From positions 2,294,001 through 2,358,000 of the forward strand of contig NZ_AP031498.1 in NCBI RefSeq assembly GCF_042854845.1: DNA of 64,000 nt, written 5' to 3'. Origin of the DNA: Maricurvus nonylphenolicus. Its GTDB lineage: Bacteria; Pseudomonadota; Gammaproteobacteria; Pseudomonadales; Cellvibrionaceae. Positions 33,357 to 42,308 of the stretch are shown here, one piece after another. Both the position numbers and the translations under genes were made by a program. A model generated the notes under the pieces. That model ran no database searches. It was not told the origin of the DNA and saw only the letters and a list, made by a program, of their open reading frames with translations. How positions within the stretch are numbered: position 1 is the stretch's first letter; every line of letters starts with the position of its first letter.

Positions 33357-33670
33357 TGCAATTGGTTGAGGACTTTATGTCGCTTTGCCAGGATTTCCTG
33401 CAACAGGATACGAGCGTTCTCGTGTCTATTGAGCAATTCTTTGGTGACCTATGGGTGGAGGAGGGCATTCTCCATTTTAGTTTGCCGGCGCTGTACCAAT
33501 ATCTGATCAGCTTTTCTGATGATGTGGAAAGTCCCGACTACAAGGGGTTTCGCCAAGCCTTGTACCGCAGTGACTTCAATACACAGTTAGCTATTATAGG
33601 TGCTCGTATTGATGTTCATGATTCCAGTGGTAAGGCTGACAGCTCTATCTATAGGTTGGTTAAAATATAA
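33356..33670 (+). CDS. Hypothetical protein, 104 residues
   Basis: I do not recognise this protein. The ATG at 33356 shares its A with the stop of the DsbA-like gene, a common sign of coupling, so I prefer it to a longer frame overlapping that gene. The product is acidic and soluble (MQLVEDFMSLCQDFLQQD; YLISFSDDVESPDYKGFRQALYRSDFN) without membrane segments or a signal. Length and composition suggest a small helical protein. A cobalamin riboswitch for the next operon begins about 90 bp downstream. Confidence 0.65.
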   Translation: MQLVEDFMSLCQDFLQQDTSVLVSIEQFFGDLWVEEGILHFSLPALYQYLISFSDDVESPDYKGFRQALYRSDFNTQLAIIGARIDVHDSSGKADSSIYRLVKI

Positions 33671-33759
33671 TCCAAGATTGGTGCTGCGTTCGTTTAGCAC
33701 ATTCAAGCCCGTTTCCTGATAAGCCTTGTAAATACCGAGGTTGGCAACTATGATGACGT

Positions 33760-33975
33760 CCATCGGAGTAGGTGCCCAAGCCTTTTACCAACAGGCATTG
33801 GGATAATCTGGGAAGTATGGTCGTACACTCTGTCATTTAACGAGATGTACAATCCCATCGCTGCCCCCGCATCGGTAATAAAGAGTAGTCTGCTACAGCC
33901 ACTGATATTGGAAGTTGGGAAGGCGCAGACACTGGTCAATAGTTGATCCTCTTTGAGCCCGAAGACCGGCCTGCT
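33760..33975 (+). ncRNA. Cobalamin riboswitch 1 (upstream of cbtB)
   Basis: The adenosylcobalamin aptamer is recognised by its conserved boxes in order: GGGAAG (33809-33814), AATCCCATCGCTGCCCCCGC (33851-33870), AGCCACTG (33897-33904), GGGAAGGCGC (33917-33926) and GAGCCCGAAGACCGGCCTG (33955-33973). The outer limits are approximate. It ends about 50 nt before the cbtB start and should repress cobalt uptake and B12 synthesis when the vitamin is plentiful. A minus-strand open frame of 63 codons over it is not a gene. Confidence 0.88.
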
Positions 33976-34022
33976 TTAAGTTCTTCATCTTGCACGGCGG
34001 GTGCTTGTTAAGGGGTTAAACT

Positions 34023-34205
34023 ATGTCTATTGCTCAATCCACGTCAGTCCAGACGTCCGTTTCTCAGTCTTCAACTTTATTGCAAACCATGTCTGCCATG
34101 GCCTTTGGTGTTGTGGTGTTGTTGGCTGTGGGTTTTGCGCCTATGGATGCAGCGCATAATGCTGCTCACGATACGCGCCACTCTCTGGCATTTCCCTGCC
34201 ACTAA
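34023..34205 (+). CDS. cbtB: Cobalt transporter subunit CbtB
   Basis: A 60-residue protein with one membrane helix (MAFGVVVLLAVGFAPMDAAH) and the diagnostic C-terminal motif HNAAHDTRHSLAFPCH, whose histidines are taken as cobalt ligands. CbtA and CbtB form a predicted cobalt uptake system found under B12 riboswitches, as here. It follows riboswitch 1, with AAGGGG as ribosome site, and precedes cbtA by 110 bp with a hairpin between. Confidence 0.92.
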   Translation: MSIAQSTSVQTSVSQSSTLLQTMSAMAFGVVVLLAVGFAPMDAAHNAAHDTRHSLAFPCH

Positions 34206-34267
34206 ACTCTATAACTTCCAAAGCCTGAAGCGATTGGCCGTTAAGGCTCGTTTCGTCAGGGCTTGAT

Positions 34268-34303
34268 ACAGCTCGACCTTAGCAGGTCGGGCTGTTTGTC
34301 GTT
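34268..34303 (+). terminator. Hairpin between cbtB and cbtA (attenuator-like)
   Basis: ACAGCTCGACCT (34268-34279) pairs with AGGTCGGGCTGT (34284-34295) around TAGC with one weak pair, followed by the T-rich GTCGTTT. It could terminate part of the transcripts after the short cbtB message or protect its 3' end. It sits just before the cbtA ribosome site. Confidence 0.6.
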
Positions 34304-34315
34304 TGAGGAACGGAT

Positions 34316-35269
34316 ATGATTTTTCGAAGCATTATTACCAATGCATTATTGCTGGGCTTGGTGACCGGGATATTCCTGTCTATCACCCAACAAATTGGTG
34401 TTACCCCGATTATTTTCGCTGCTGAGTCATTCGAACAGAGTGAGGCAGAAACTGATACATCCGAGGCTGACGTTCCAACAACCACAGTTGTAGCAGAAGC
34501 GCCAGCTCAAGAGACTGTTTCAGTAGAACAGTCCGCACATGATCATTCTACCCATGACCATGCAAGCCATGATCACGGTGATAGCCATCATGATGCTACT
34601 GATCAAGCGGCAGTAGCAGGGCCTGCTGAGGTTCAATCGACTGTTGTACAGGAGCAGGTTGACCATCACGATGATCATGGCCATAGCCACGATGCCGACG
34701 CCTGGGCGCCTGAAGACGGCGCTGAACGTACTTTCTACACCTACGTATCCAATGTGCTTGCCGCGATCGGTTTTGCCGCTGTATTGCTGGCACTGATGGC
34801 GCAGGTTCAACTGCAAGGCTTGGCGCAGGTGTCTATAGGCCGCGGCCTGTTATGGGGTGGTGCAGGGTTTATTGCTTTGTTTTTGGTTCCTGGTATTGGT
34901 TTGCCCCCTGAAATTCCAGGTATTGAAGCAGCCGTGATTGGATCTCGCCAAAACTGGTGGCTACTGGCTGTAGTATCAGCGGCCGCAGGTTTGGGTGTTA
35001 TTGCCTTTGCGCCTAAGTTCTACAAAGCGGGCGGGGCCGTGTTGTTGGCATTGCCATTTTTGATCGGTGCTCCTCATCCGGCCGGGCCTGCCTTTATCCA
35101 TCCTGACCCTAAGGTTGTGGAATCACTGACCAACCTGCATGAGCAATTTATTATCGCCAGCGGCATCAGCAATCTGTTGTTCTGGTTATTGTTGGGCGCT
35201 GCTTGCGCTTGGGTTTTAAATCGTTGGCCACTAACCAATAGTGAAAGCGATGTCGTTCGAAACGGTTAA
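34316..35269 (+). CDS. cbtA: Cobalt transporter subunit CbtA with His-rich insert
   Basis: A 317-residue membrane protein. The first helix (NALLLGLVTGIFLSITQQ) is followed by a long acidic and histidine-rich periplasmic loop (about 38-140; repeated HDH and SHDH units, such as HDHSTHDHASHDHGDSHHD). Four or five further helices carry family features such as GIGLPPEIPGIEAA and LIGAPHPAGPAFIHPDP. CbtA is the predicted cobalt permease partner of CbtB. The insert makes it longer than compact CbtA proteins and probably collects metal ions. Its 3' end overlaps the chelatase gene by about 20 bp. Confidence 0.9.
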   Translation: MIFRSIITNALLLGLVTGIFLSITQQIGVTPIIFAAESFEQSEAETDTSEADVPTTTVVAEAPAQETVSVEQSAHDHSTHDHASHDHGDSHHDATDQAAVAGPAEVQSTVVQEQVDHHDDHGHSHDADAWAPEDGAERTFYTYVSNVLAAIGFAAVLLALMAQVQLQGLAQVSIGRGLLWGGAGFIALFLVPGIGLPPEIPGIEAAVIGSRQNWWLLAVVSAAAGLGVIAFAPKFYKAGGAVLLALPFLIGAPHPAGPAFIHPDPKVVESLTNLHEQFIIASGISNLLFWLLLGAACAWVLNRWPLTNSESDVVRNG

Positions 35270-37016
35270 GTTCCCCTTTAGTGCTGTAGCTGGCCAAGCG
35301 TCATTTAAATTGGCGCTGATTCTGGCTGCCATCAATCCGCGTATTGGCGGGGTATTGATCAGTGGCCCACGGGGTTGTGCCAAGTCGACCCTGGCTCGTG
35401 GTATGGCCGATTTATTACCCGGAGCTGAGCACAATTTTGTTACTTTACCGTTGGGCGCCACTGATGAAATGTTGGTGGGCACTCTGGATTTGCAGAAAGT
35501 ACTCGACGATAAAACCGTTGCTTTTAATCCCGGCCTGTTGGCGCGCGCTCACGGTGGTGTGCTCTATGTCGATGAAGTGAATTTACTGGGTGATAGCCTG
35601 GTGGATTTATTACTGGATGTAGCGGCCAGTGGGGTTAACCATGTTGAGCGCGATGGCATCAGCCACAGTCATGCGGCGGACTTTATTCTTGTTGGCACCA
35701 TGAACCCGGATGAGGGGGAGTTGAGGCCTCAATTACAAGACCGTTTTGGGCTGGCCGTTGAACTGACCAACCAATACGCCATTGAAGAACGGGTGGAGAT
35801 TGTACGTGCCCGTGAAGACTTTGATCGTGATCCTCAAGCGTTTATAGAGCGCTACCAGAGTCAACAGCAACAGCTGGTTGATGGTATTGCTGATGCAAGA
35901 CGATTATTAAAAGACGTTAGCTGTCCCGACCCATTACGTACCCGAATTGCTGAATACTGCCATCAAGCCGGAGTGGATGGGTTGAGAGCTGATATTGTCT
36001 GGATGCGAGCTGCCATGGCCCATGCTGCCTGGGCAGGGAGAACGGCTGTTACTGAAGAAGATATTGATGCCGTGGCAGAGCTGGTATTACTGCACCGTCG
36101 TAATTCGTCAGGCGGGCAGGGCTCTTCAGGCGATTCATCCGGTAATGGTTCTGCCGAGAATAACCCTGGCCCTTCACAGGCAAAGCCATTTCAGCGTCCT
36201 ATCGATAGTCGCTATAACACTGAGCAAAATTCGGCTTCCTCTGCTGAGAATAACTCCCGTTCTGATGGTGATTGGGGCGCTATGTTGCCTGAGTCAGAAA
36301 AAACGGCGCAGCGGACCAGTGCAGAACATTACCACCTTCCCGTAAAAAAACGTGACAATAAGACCATGCCTTTGTTACGCCAATTGAGTCGTTGGAGCAG
36401 TAAGGGCAAGGGCAGGGTACTTGGTGGTCAATATCGCGGTCAGCATGACAGTCAGCAACCTGATTGGTTTCGCAGTTTATTAGCCAATCGAGGTCAATGG
36501 CCGTTGCAGCGTTTAATTAAGCGCCGTAGCCAAACCGGGCAGCCGGTTTTGCATTTAATCTTGTTGGACACTTCAGCTTCAACTTTGCAGCAATCGCTTT
36601 TTGCTGAGGCAAAAGCAGCAGTGCTTGCCATTGCAGACAAAGCCTATTGTCGACGTGAGCAAATCACTATCTTGGGATTTGGAAATCAGCAGGTGGATTC
36701 GATCCTGCCTCGCGTACAAGCGCCAAAACAGCTACGCCAGCTGCTGGACAAGATCAGAGCTGGAGGAGGAACACCTCTACGCCAAGGCTTGAGTCAGGCC
36801 AAAGACTACATTGAGCAGCTGGCCAAACAGTATCCGGAGCTTGCCGTAACCACCTATATTCTTACCGATGGGCGAAGCACGCAGTCTGTTAGAGATCTGC
36901 AATTACCGGGTAAGAGCTTGTTAATTGATATTGAATCCTCACAGGTAAAACGTGGGCGAGGTGCAGAGATTGCCCGCGATATTGGTGCGGATTATTTTTC
37001 TCTCGCATTGGCTTAA
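35250..37016 (+). CDS. ChlI/ChlD-type fused chelatase ATPase (CobN partner)
   Basis: A 588-residue protein from the ATG at 35250, overlapping cbtA. The N-terminal AAA+ module carries Walker A (GPRGCAKST, about residue 40) and Walker B (GGVLYVDEVNLL), then the ChlI-like VGTMNPDEGELRPQLQDRFGL. A low-complexity Ser/Asn/Gly linker (about 290-330) joins it to a C-terminal von Willebrand A domain with the metal-adhesion motif LDTSAST and GGGTPLRQGL. The layout is that of fused magnesium-chelatase I and D subunits, which in B12 clusters lacking cobS and cobT are thought to drive CobN. The cognate CobN is encoded 13 kb downstream in the second riboswitch operon. Confidence 0.85.
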   Translation: MSFETVKFPFSAVAGQASFKLALILAAINPRIGGVLISGPRGCAKSTLARGMADLLPGAEHNFVTLPLGATDEMLVGTLDLQKVLDDKTVAFNPGLLARAHGGVLYVDEVNLLGDSLVDLLLDVAASGVNHVERDGISHSHAADFILVGTMNPDEGELRPQLQDRFGLAVELTNQYAIEERVEIVRAREDFDRDPQAFIERYQSQQQQLVDGIADARRLLKDVSCPDPLRTRIAEYCHQAGVDGLRADIVWMRAAMAHAAWAGRTAVTEEDIDAVAELVLLHRRNSSGGQGSSGDSSGNGSAENNPGPSQAKPFQRPIDSRYNTEQNSASSAENNSRSDGDWGAMLPESEKTAQRTSAEHYHLPVKKRDNKTMPLLRQLSRWSSKGKGRVLGGQYRGQHDSQQPDWFRSLLANRGQWPLQRLIKRRSQTGQPVLHLILLDTSASTLQQSLFAEAKAAVLAIADKAYCRREQITILGFGNQQVDSILPRVQAPKQLRQLLDKIRAGGGTPLRQGLSQAKDYIEQLAKQYPELAVTTYILTDGRSTQSVRDLQLPGKSLLIDIESSQVKRGRGAEIARDIGADYFSLALA

Positions 37017-37081
37017 CGAGAAATGGCATAACCCATACCGCCAACGTGTAACGAATTAGAGTAACTGTATAGAGTAACCCT

Positions 37082-37702
37082 ATGACTCAGCAAAAAGAGC
37101 AAACCGAGCTAGAGCAAAGCGCCCATCAAAAACGCATGGCCAGCCGCAAAGCGGTGATGGACGCTAAAATTGCCAAAGCCACCGAAGAGCGCGGCGTGCT
37201 TATTTTGTTGAAAGGTAATGGCAAAGGTAAAAGCAGTTCAGCTTTTGGCACTATGGCCCGTTCGGTTGGCCATGGTAAGCACTGTGCCGTAGTACAGTTC
37301 AGTAAAGGGCGCACTGAGACGGGCGAGTACAAATTATTTAAAGACCATCCACAAATCGATTGGCATGTCATGGGGCACGGCTTTACCTGGGAAACCCAGG
37401 ACAAATCCAGAGATATTGAGGCCGCTGAAAAAGCCTGGGCCGTAGCAGAAAAACTGTTACAGGATGAATGCTATGACATGGTTGTACTCGATGAGATGAG
37501 TTACATGTTCAAGTACGGTTATCTGTATGTCGAGCCGGTTGTTGAAGCCCTCAAAAAACGCCCGAAAATGCAAAGTGTCATTATCACGGGCCGTACCATG
37601 GCACTGCCATTACAGGATATTGCCGATACCATCAGTATTGTGCAGGACGAACGTCATGCGTTTCGTTTAGGTGTAAAAGCGCAAGCGGGGATTGAGTACT
37701 GA
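37082..37702 (+). CDS. cobO: Corrinoid adenosyltransferase CobO
   Basis: A 206-residue cytoplasmic protein with the CobO/BtuR P-loop KGNGKGKSSSAFGT (about residue 41), FSKGRTETGEYKLF, and DMVVLDEMSYMFKYGYL. It transfers the adenosyl group of ATP to reduced cobalt of cob(I)yrinic acid a,c-diamide. Length matches the family. A charged N-terminal helix (residues 1-35) precedes the domain. Its TGA overlaps the cobB start (ATGTC after TACTGATG), consistent with one operon. The 65-bp gap upstream has no strong ribosome site. Confidence 0.95.
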   Translation: MTQQKEQTELEQSAHQKRMASRKAVMDAKIAKATEERGVLILLKGNGKGKSSSAFGTMARSVGHGKHCAVVQFSKGRTETGEYKLFKDHPQIDWHVMGHGFTWETQDKSRDIEAAEKAWAVAEKLLQDECYDMVVLDEMSYMFKYGYLYVEPVVEALKKRPKMQSVIITGRTMALPLQDIADTISIVQDERHAFRLGVKAQAGIEY

Positions 37703-39042
37703 TGTCAGCTTTACCGTCAACAAGTTGTCCTGCACTGTTTATTGCAGCACCTTCCTCCGGTCAGGGTAAAACGACTGTTACCGCCGCCATGGCGCGTCTA
37801 TTTAGTCGGCAGGGCAAAGTGGTGCGGGTATTTAAAACCGGTCCCGATTATCTTGACCCACAAATACTGGAACAGGCCTCAGGGAATCCGGTAGAGCAGC
37901 TGGATATGTGGATGGCAGGTGAAACCTACTGCCAGCAAAAGCTGTTTGACGCCGCCCAGGTTGCCGATTTGATTTTGGTTGAAGGCGCCATGGGATTATT
38001 TGATGGTGAGCCCTCCAGTGCGGATCTCGCAGCCCGATTTAATATTCCCGTTGCTTTGCTCATGGATGTCAAAGGCATGGCACAAACGGCGGCGGCTATT
38101 GCTACCGGGTTGGCCAATTTCCGTGATGATTTTCGCGTGGCAGGTTTGTTGGCCAATAACTGTGGTAGTGAACGGCATGCCCAGTTAATTCGTGATGCAC
38201 TGCCAGAAAATCTGCCGCTATTGGCGGTGTTAAAGCGTGATCCGGCGGTGGCTTTACCAGAGCGACATTTAGGCTTAGTTCAAGCCAGTGAGGTTCGGGA
38301 TGAGTTGGAAATTCGCCTGGATACGGCCGCAGATTGGCTGCAAGCCAGTGGTCTGGCGATTGACTCTGAGGCATTGCTGCATCAAGTTGAATTTAAGGCG
38401 CCAGGTGTTGAGCCTGTTACTGTTGAACCCGTCTTGGCGAATAAAACCATTGCACTTGCCAGTGATGAGGCATTTAGTTTTATTTACGATGCCAATATAA
38501 AACAATTGCAAGCGCTCGGCGCCAAGGTTACGAGATTTTCGCCGCTGCATGATAAAGAACTGCCTCAAGCTGACGGGCTCTGGTTGCCTGGTGGTTACCC
38601 AGAATTACATGCGCAGCAGTTGTCGGCTAATACCGATATGCTGAAATCCATTCAGGCATTTTATCAGCAGGGCAAGCCTATATTGGCCGAGTGTGGTGGA
38701 TTCCTTTATTGTCTGGAAACCCTGACCGATTTAGACGAATCTCAGTACCCTATGCTGGGTTTACTTGAGGGACATGGCGCTATGCGCGGTAAACGCGGTT
38801 GCCAGGGCATGCAAACAGCACCTTTGCCCGAAGGTGAGATTCGCGCGCACGCTCACCACCGTTCCCGCAGTTTTGATACTGCAGAACCTATTGCTTATGG
38901 ACGTCGTCAGCGCCACCCAGCGCCGGGCGAGGCGATTTATCGTCAAGGCCACTTAACGGCCAGTTATCTTCATTTGTTTTTTCCATCTAACCCGGAGGCT
39001 ATCGGTTCTCTGTTTTCCGGGCAGGAGATTGTTCATGTTTAG
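37702..39042 (+). CDS. cobB: Cobyrinic/hydrogenobyrinic acid a,c-diamide synthase
   Basis: A 446-residue protein with an N-terminal dethiobiotin-synthetase-like ATP domain (IAAPSSGQGKTTVTAAMARLF, about 13-33; GPDYLDPQ; EGAMGLFDG) and a C-terminal class I glutamine amidotransferase domain (GLWLPGGYPELHA; AECGGFLYCLETL with nucleophile Cys; HHRSR). It amidates carboxyls a and c using glutamine and ATP. Sequence alone does not say whether it prefers the cobalt-containing (CbiA) or cobalt-free (CobB) substrate, which matters because the cluster has markers of both routes. It overlaps the transporter gene downstream by 8 bp. Confidence 0.94.
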   Translation: MSALPSTSCPALFIAAPSSGQGKTTVTAAMARLFSRQGKVVRVFKTGPDYLDPQILEQASGNPVEQLDMWMAGETYCQQKLFDAAQVADLILVEGAMGLFDGEPSSADLAARFNIPVALLMDVKGMAQTAAAIATGLANFRDDFRVAGLLANNCGSERHAQLIRDALPENLPLLAVLKRDPAVALPERHLGLVQASEVRDELEIRLDTAADWLQASGLAIDSEALLHQVEFKAPGVEPVTVEPVLANKTIALASDEAFSFIYDANIKQLQALGAKVTRFSPLHDKELPQADGLWLPGGYPELHAQQLSANTDMLKSIQAFYQQGKPILAECGGFLYCLETLTDLDESQYPMLGLLEGHGAMRGKRGCQGMQTAPLPEGEIRAHAHHRSRSFDTAEPIAYGRRQRHPAPGEAIYRQGHLTASYLHLFFPSNPEAIGSLFSGQEIVHV

Positions 39043-39733
39043 TAGTCTTTCCATTGTCGGTGTGGGTTTTGCCCTGGGTTTATTGCACGCTTTTGATGCC
39101 GACCATGTGATGGCCGTTTCAGCGTTAAGTTCTCGTAAACCGGGTTTTTGGCGCACACTGCGTTTTAGTGCCAACTGGGCTTTGGGTCACAGTGGTGTGC
39201 TTATTCTGGCCGGACTTTTATTGTTTGGTTTGGGCCAGGAAATCCCGTTAGCGTTGCAATCTTTTGCCGAGGCCAGTGTTGGAGTTTTGTTAATTGGTTT
39301 AGGCCTGATGTGCTTTTGGCGTTTCCGCCAGCAGCGTATGCGCCTCAATACCCATACCCACACTTACGGTGATACCGAGGTTGTGCATACCCATTGGCAT
39401 TTGGACGATCACACGCAGAGTGATGCCAAAGGTAGTGCCAAGCAGGATACTCATGCCCCGGTTATGGTGGGTATGTTGCACGGTTTGGCCGGCAGTGCGC
39501 CGGCCTTGGCGCTGGTGCCTGCCGTGGCGCAAGGGCAATTATCCTTAGCAATTTTCTACCTGGTACTGTTTTCAGTCGGGGTCATGTTATCCATGCTGGT
39601 ATTTGGTTCCGGGTTGGGTTCTTTACAACAATATTTGCAGCATAAACATATGCGCGTATTTATGTTTAGCCGCTATTTAATCGCGACTGCCGCTATTTTA
39701 CTGGGCGGTTTTTGGTTAACCCAGGCCGGATAA
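39035..39733 (+). CDS. NiCoT/NicO-like nickel-cobalt transporter
   Basis: A 232-residue membrane protein from the ATG at 39035 (a TTG at 39029 is in frame). The first helix holds LLHAFDADHVMAVSAL, close to the HxxDADH signature of nickel-cobalt permeases, followed by WALGHSGVLI. A cytoplasmic or periplasmic loop is histidine-rich (NTHTHTYGDTEVVHTHWHLDDH, about 107-130). Later helices include GMLHGLAGSAPALALVPA. It is shorter than classical NiCoT permeases. It lies inside the B12 operon between cobB and cbiD with overlaps on one side and direct abutment on the other, so cobalt movement is the likely job; uptake or efflux cannot be decided. Confidence 0.82.
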   Translation: MFSSLSIVGVGFALGLLHAFDADHVMAVSALSSRKPGFWRTLRFSANWALGHSGVLILAGLLLFGLGQEIPLALQSFAEASVGVLLIGLGLMCFWRFRQQRMRLNTHTHTYGDTEVVHTHWHLDDHTQSDAKGSAKQDTHAPVMVGMLHGLAGSAPALALVPAVAQGQLSLAIFYLVLFSVGVMLSMLVFGSGLGSLQQYLQHKHMRVFMFSRYLIATAAILLGGFWLTQAG

Positions 39734-40864
39734 ATGTGGCCGGAAAGCGGTGAACATCAACAACCGCTTCGCACGGGACTGACAACCGGTTGCTGTGCTA
39801 CGGCCTGTTGTGTTGCCGCCGCAGAGTTATTGTTAAATCCTGGTAGTGTCGCCAGTGATAGCCTTCGGGTTAGTGTCACTTTGCCGAGAGGTAAAACCGT
39901 TGAGCTGGACGTCATTGAGCTTGGTTTGCTTGAACAGGGCAATCTCGATAAAGCGGGTCAGGGCGCAGCGTTTGCTGCAACTATCAAGGATGCCGGTGAT
40001 GACCCCGACGTTACCCATGGGGCTAAGGTATTTGTTGAGCTGACTTTACGAGCGCAACCCGGCATTGAATTTGTTGCCGGGCCGGGGGTGGGAACCGTCA
40101 CCCGTGACGGATTGGTGCTGGCCGTAGGTGAGGCAGCGATTAACCCGGTGCCTCGCAAGATGATGATTCAGCATTTGGAAGATATTGCTTCGAACTATAA
40201 GTATCAGGCTGGATTTCGTGTCTCGGTGGGTGTGGAGAAGGGTGAGCAGCTGGCACTAAAAACCATGAATCCGCGTTTGGGTATTGTCGGTGGTTTGTCC
40301 ATTCTGGGAACCACCGGCATTGTCAGACCGTTTTCCTGTGCGGCCTATATCGCCTCGATTCATCAGGGCATTGATGTTGCCAAGGCCAATGGCTTTGATC
40401 ATATTGCGGCAACCACAGGCAGTACCAGTGAAGCAACGATACGCTCGATATACTCGTTGCCAGAGATGGCATTAATCGAGATGGGTGATTTTGTTGGCGC
40501 GGTGTTGAAATATTTAAAAAAGCAGCCGGTAAAGAAACTGAGTATTTGTGGTGGCTTCGGCAAGATCAGCAAATTGGCTAACGGCCATTTGGATTTACAC
40601 AGCCGGGCATCGTCGATCGATCTTGAGCACCTGGCAGGTTTGGCAGAGTCGATAGGTGCCGATAAGGCATTGGTTGAGCGAATTATTGCGGCCAATACCA
40701 GTATTGAAGCCTATAGGTTGTGCGAAGAAGAAGGCTTAAACCTGGCTCAGCCGGTTTGCGAGGCGGCGTTTGCTAAGGCTCGTGGCATTGTGCCTTCCGG
40801 GGTTGAGCTTGAAGTTTTGGCAACAGATCGCCAGGGCAAAGTGTTAGGGCGTACGAGTGAATAA
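39734..40864 (+). CDS. cbiD: Cobalt-precorrin-5B C1-methyltransferase CbiD
   Basis: A 376-residue protein beginning one base after the transporter stop. The CbiD signature RTGLTTGCCATACCVAA lies near residue 12, followed by GTTGIVRPFSCAAYIASI and the Gly-rich ICGGFGKISKLANGHLDLHS. CbiD methylates C1 during the anaerobic, early-cobalt route, replacing CobF of the aerobic route. Its presence argues that the corrin ring here is built with cobalt already inserted. The start is close to the transporter's end with no gap, and the 3' end overlaps cobK by 8 bp. Confidence 0.95.
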   Translation: MWPESGEHQQPLRTGLTTGCCATACCVAAAELLLNPGSVASDSLRVSVTLPRGKTVELDVIELGLLEQGNLDKAGQGAAFAATIKDAGDDPDVTHGAKVFVELTLRAQPGIEFVAGPGVGTVTRDGLVLAVGEAAINPVPRKMMIQHLEDIASNYKYQAGFRVSVGVEKGEQLALKTMNPRLGIVGGLSILGTTGIVRPFSCAAYIASIHQGIDVAKANGFDHIAATTGSTSEATIRSIYSLPEMALIEMGDFVGAVLKYLKKQPVKKLSICGGFGKISKLANGHLDLHSRASSIDLEHLAGLAESIGADKALVERIIAANTSIEAYRLCEEEGLNLAQPVCEAAFAKARGIVPSGVELEVLATDRQGKVLGRTSE

Positions 40865-41639
40865 ACGCATTTTATTATTGGGCGGTACAGCTGATGCGCG
40901 TCATTTGGCAACAGAGCTGCATCATTGTGGAATACCGATTATTTACAGTGTTGCCGGTTTGGTTAGAACACCGGATATTTCCTGTGAGGTAATTAGTGGT
41001 GGTTTTAGCCAGCATGGTGGTTTACAGCGTTTTGTGCTGGATCAACAGGTGGTAGGCATTATTGATGTAACCCATCCCTATGCTGCCACCATGACCGAGA
41101 CGGCGTTTGAGGTAACCCGTAAATTGGGACTGCCTTTCTGGCGATTTAATCGCCCGGCGTGGCAAAAAAAGGCAAATGACCACTGGCAGGAGTTTTCGTC
41201 CTGGGAGTCGCTGACTGTCGCATTGGCCGGTAAAAGCTCGGTTTTTTTTACAGCAGGGCAGTTGCCTTCAGAAGTGTTAGCCCCGCTGGCGGAAATGGCA
41301 GCTACAGGACAGCGCCAGTTGTTGCGCACGGCGGTGAAGCCAAAGCACGAAATATCCGAGGCTATGCAATGGTTAAAAGCCATTGGTCCTTTTGACTACG
41401 CCAACGAGGACACCCTGTTTGAACAGCACAAGATTGATGTGCTGGTGAGTAAAAACAGTGGTGGAGATTCAACCCGTGCCAAACTTGATGTCGCTCGTGA
41501 GCGTGGTGTGGAGGTGTTTATGTTATCCCGACCTCAGGAGCCTGAAGCGATAAACCCTTATTCGGAATTAACTGTATGCCGTGATGACGTGCTGCAGTGG
41601 TTCCATCAACATCAGATCAATGATCATCAATGGATGTAA
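40857..41639 (+). CDS. cobK: Precorrin-6A / cobalt-precorrin-6A reductase
   Basis: A 260-residue protein with a GTG start overlapping cbiD. The NAD(P)H-binding N-terminus is ILLLGGTADARHLATEL, followed by the family motifs IIDVTHPYAATMTETA and LPFWRFNRPAW. A later VSKNSGGDSTRAKLDVARERGVEVFML matches the CobK/CbiJ active-site region. It reduces a double bond of the macrocycle with NADPH. Which metal state it uses follows the pathway; the neighbouring CbiD and CbiG suggest the cobalt form (CbiJ). Confidence 0.93.
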   Translation: MNKRILLLGGTADARHLATELHHCGIPIIYSVAGLVRTPDISCEVISGGFSQHGGLQRFVLDQQVVGIIDVTHPYAATMTETAFEVTRKLGLPFWRFNRPAWQKKANDHWQEFSSWESLTVALAGKSSVFFTAGQLPSEVLAPLAEMAATGQRQLLRTAVKPKHEISEAMQWLKAIGPFDYANEDTLFEQHKIDVLVSKNSGGDSTRAKLDVARERGVEVFMLSRPQEPEAINPYSELTVCRDDVLQWFHQHQINDHQWM

Positions 41640-42304
41640 ACCACACTATGCAATTCGACTCTCTGTCTTTTGACTATGAAATTGATCCTAAAGCAATCGA
41701 AGTGGAAAGCTTTCGCCAAATTCGTGAGCTAACGCCACTTGATGGATTAAGTCGTGAACAGCAGCAGGTGGTTATGCGCATTGTTCATAGCATTGGCATG
41801 CCGGAGGTGGGTGAGCAAGTTCGCTTCAGCAGTCAGGCCTGTGAAAAGGGCTTACAGGCCTTGGCTGCAGGTAAACCAATTCTGTGTGATGCGGAAATGG
41901 TTAAGCAGGGGATCACCAAGCGTATGATTCCTGCGCCGCCGTTGTGTTATTTAAATCACCCTGAGGTGCCAGAGTTAGCTAAGGCTCAGTCCGAAACGCG
42001 TTCCATGGCGGCTTTGGCGCTTTGGCAAGAACATTTAAAAGACAGTGTGGTCGTGATCGGTAATGCACCAACCGCCTTGTTCCGCTTACTGGAAATGTTA
42101 CAGCAGGGGGCTGATAAGCCTGCCTTGATTATTGGTATGCCGGTAGGTTTTGTCGGTGCTGCAGAATCCAAGCAAGCCTTGTGGGATTGTCATCAAGATC
42201 TGGGCGTTGAGTGTATTACGTTGTTGGGCCGTCAAGGTGGCAGTGCAGTGTCTTCGGCGACCTGTAATGCATTATTACGCTGTAATCACAATGAGTGGTA
42301 CTAA
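41630..42304 (+). CDS. cobH: Precorrin-8X / cobalt-precorrin-8 methylmutase
   Basis: A 224-residue protein that moves the C11 methyl to C12 to form (hydrogeno/co)byrinic acid. The catalytic histidine is in QVVMRIVHSIGMPE (about residue 49). Conserved substrate-binding segments include ILCDAEMVKQGI, VVIGNAPTALFRLLE and IGMPVGFVGAAESKQAL. It overlaps cobK by 10 bp and the next gene starts 5 bp after its stop. The ring-contracted substrate form (CobH or CbiC) is not decided by sequence. Confidence 0.95.
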   Translation: MDVNHTMQFDSLSFDYEIDPKAIEVESFRQIRELTPLDGLSREQQQVVMRIVHSIGMPEVGEQVRFSSQACEKGLQALAAGKPILCDAEMVKQGITKRMIPAPPLCYLNHPEVPELAKAQSETRSMAALALWQEHLKDSVVVIGNAPTALFRLLEMLQQGADKPALIIGMPVGFVGAAESKQALWDCHQDLGVECITLLGRQGGSAVSSATCNALLRCNHNEWY

Positions 42305-42308
42305 TTAG

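Noticed and set aside
33748..33939. A 63-codon minus-strand frame in the gap before cbtB
   Set aside because: It coincides with the conserved boxes of cobalamin riboswitch 1 on the plus strand.
34520..34816. A 98-codon minus-strand frame over cbtA
   Set aside because: It is an artefact of the repeated histidine codons, which read as Met/Val-rich sequence on the other strand.
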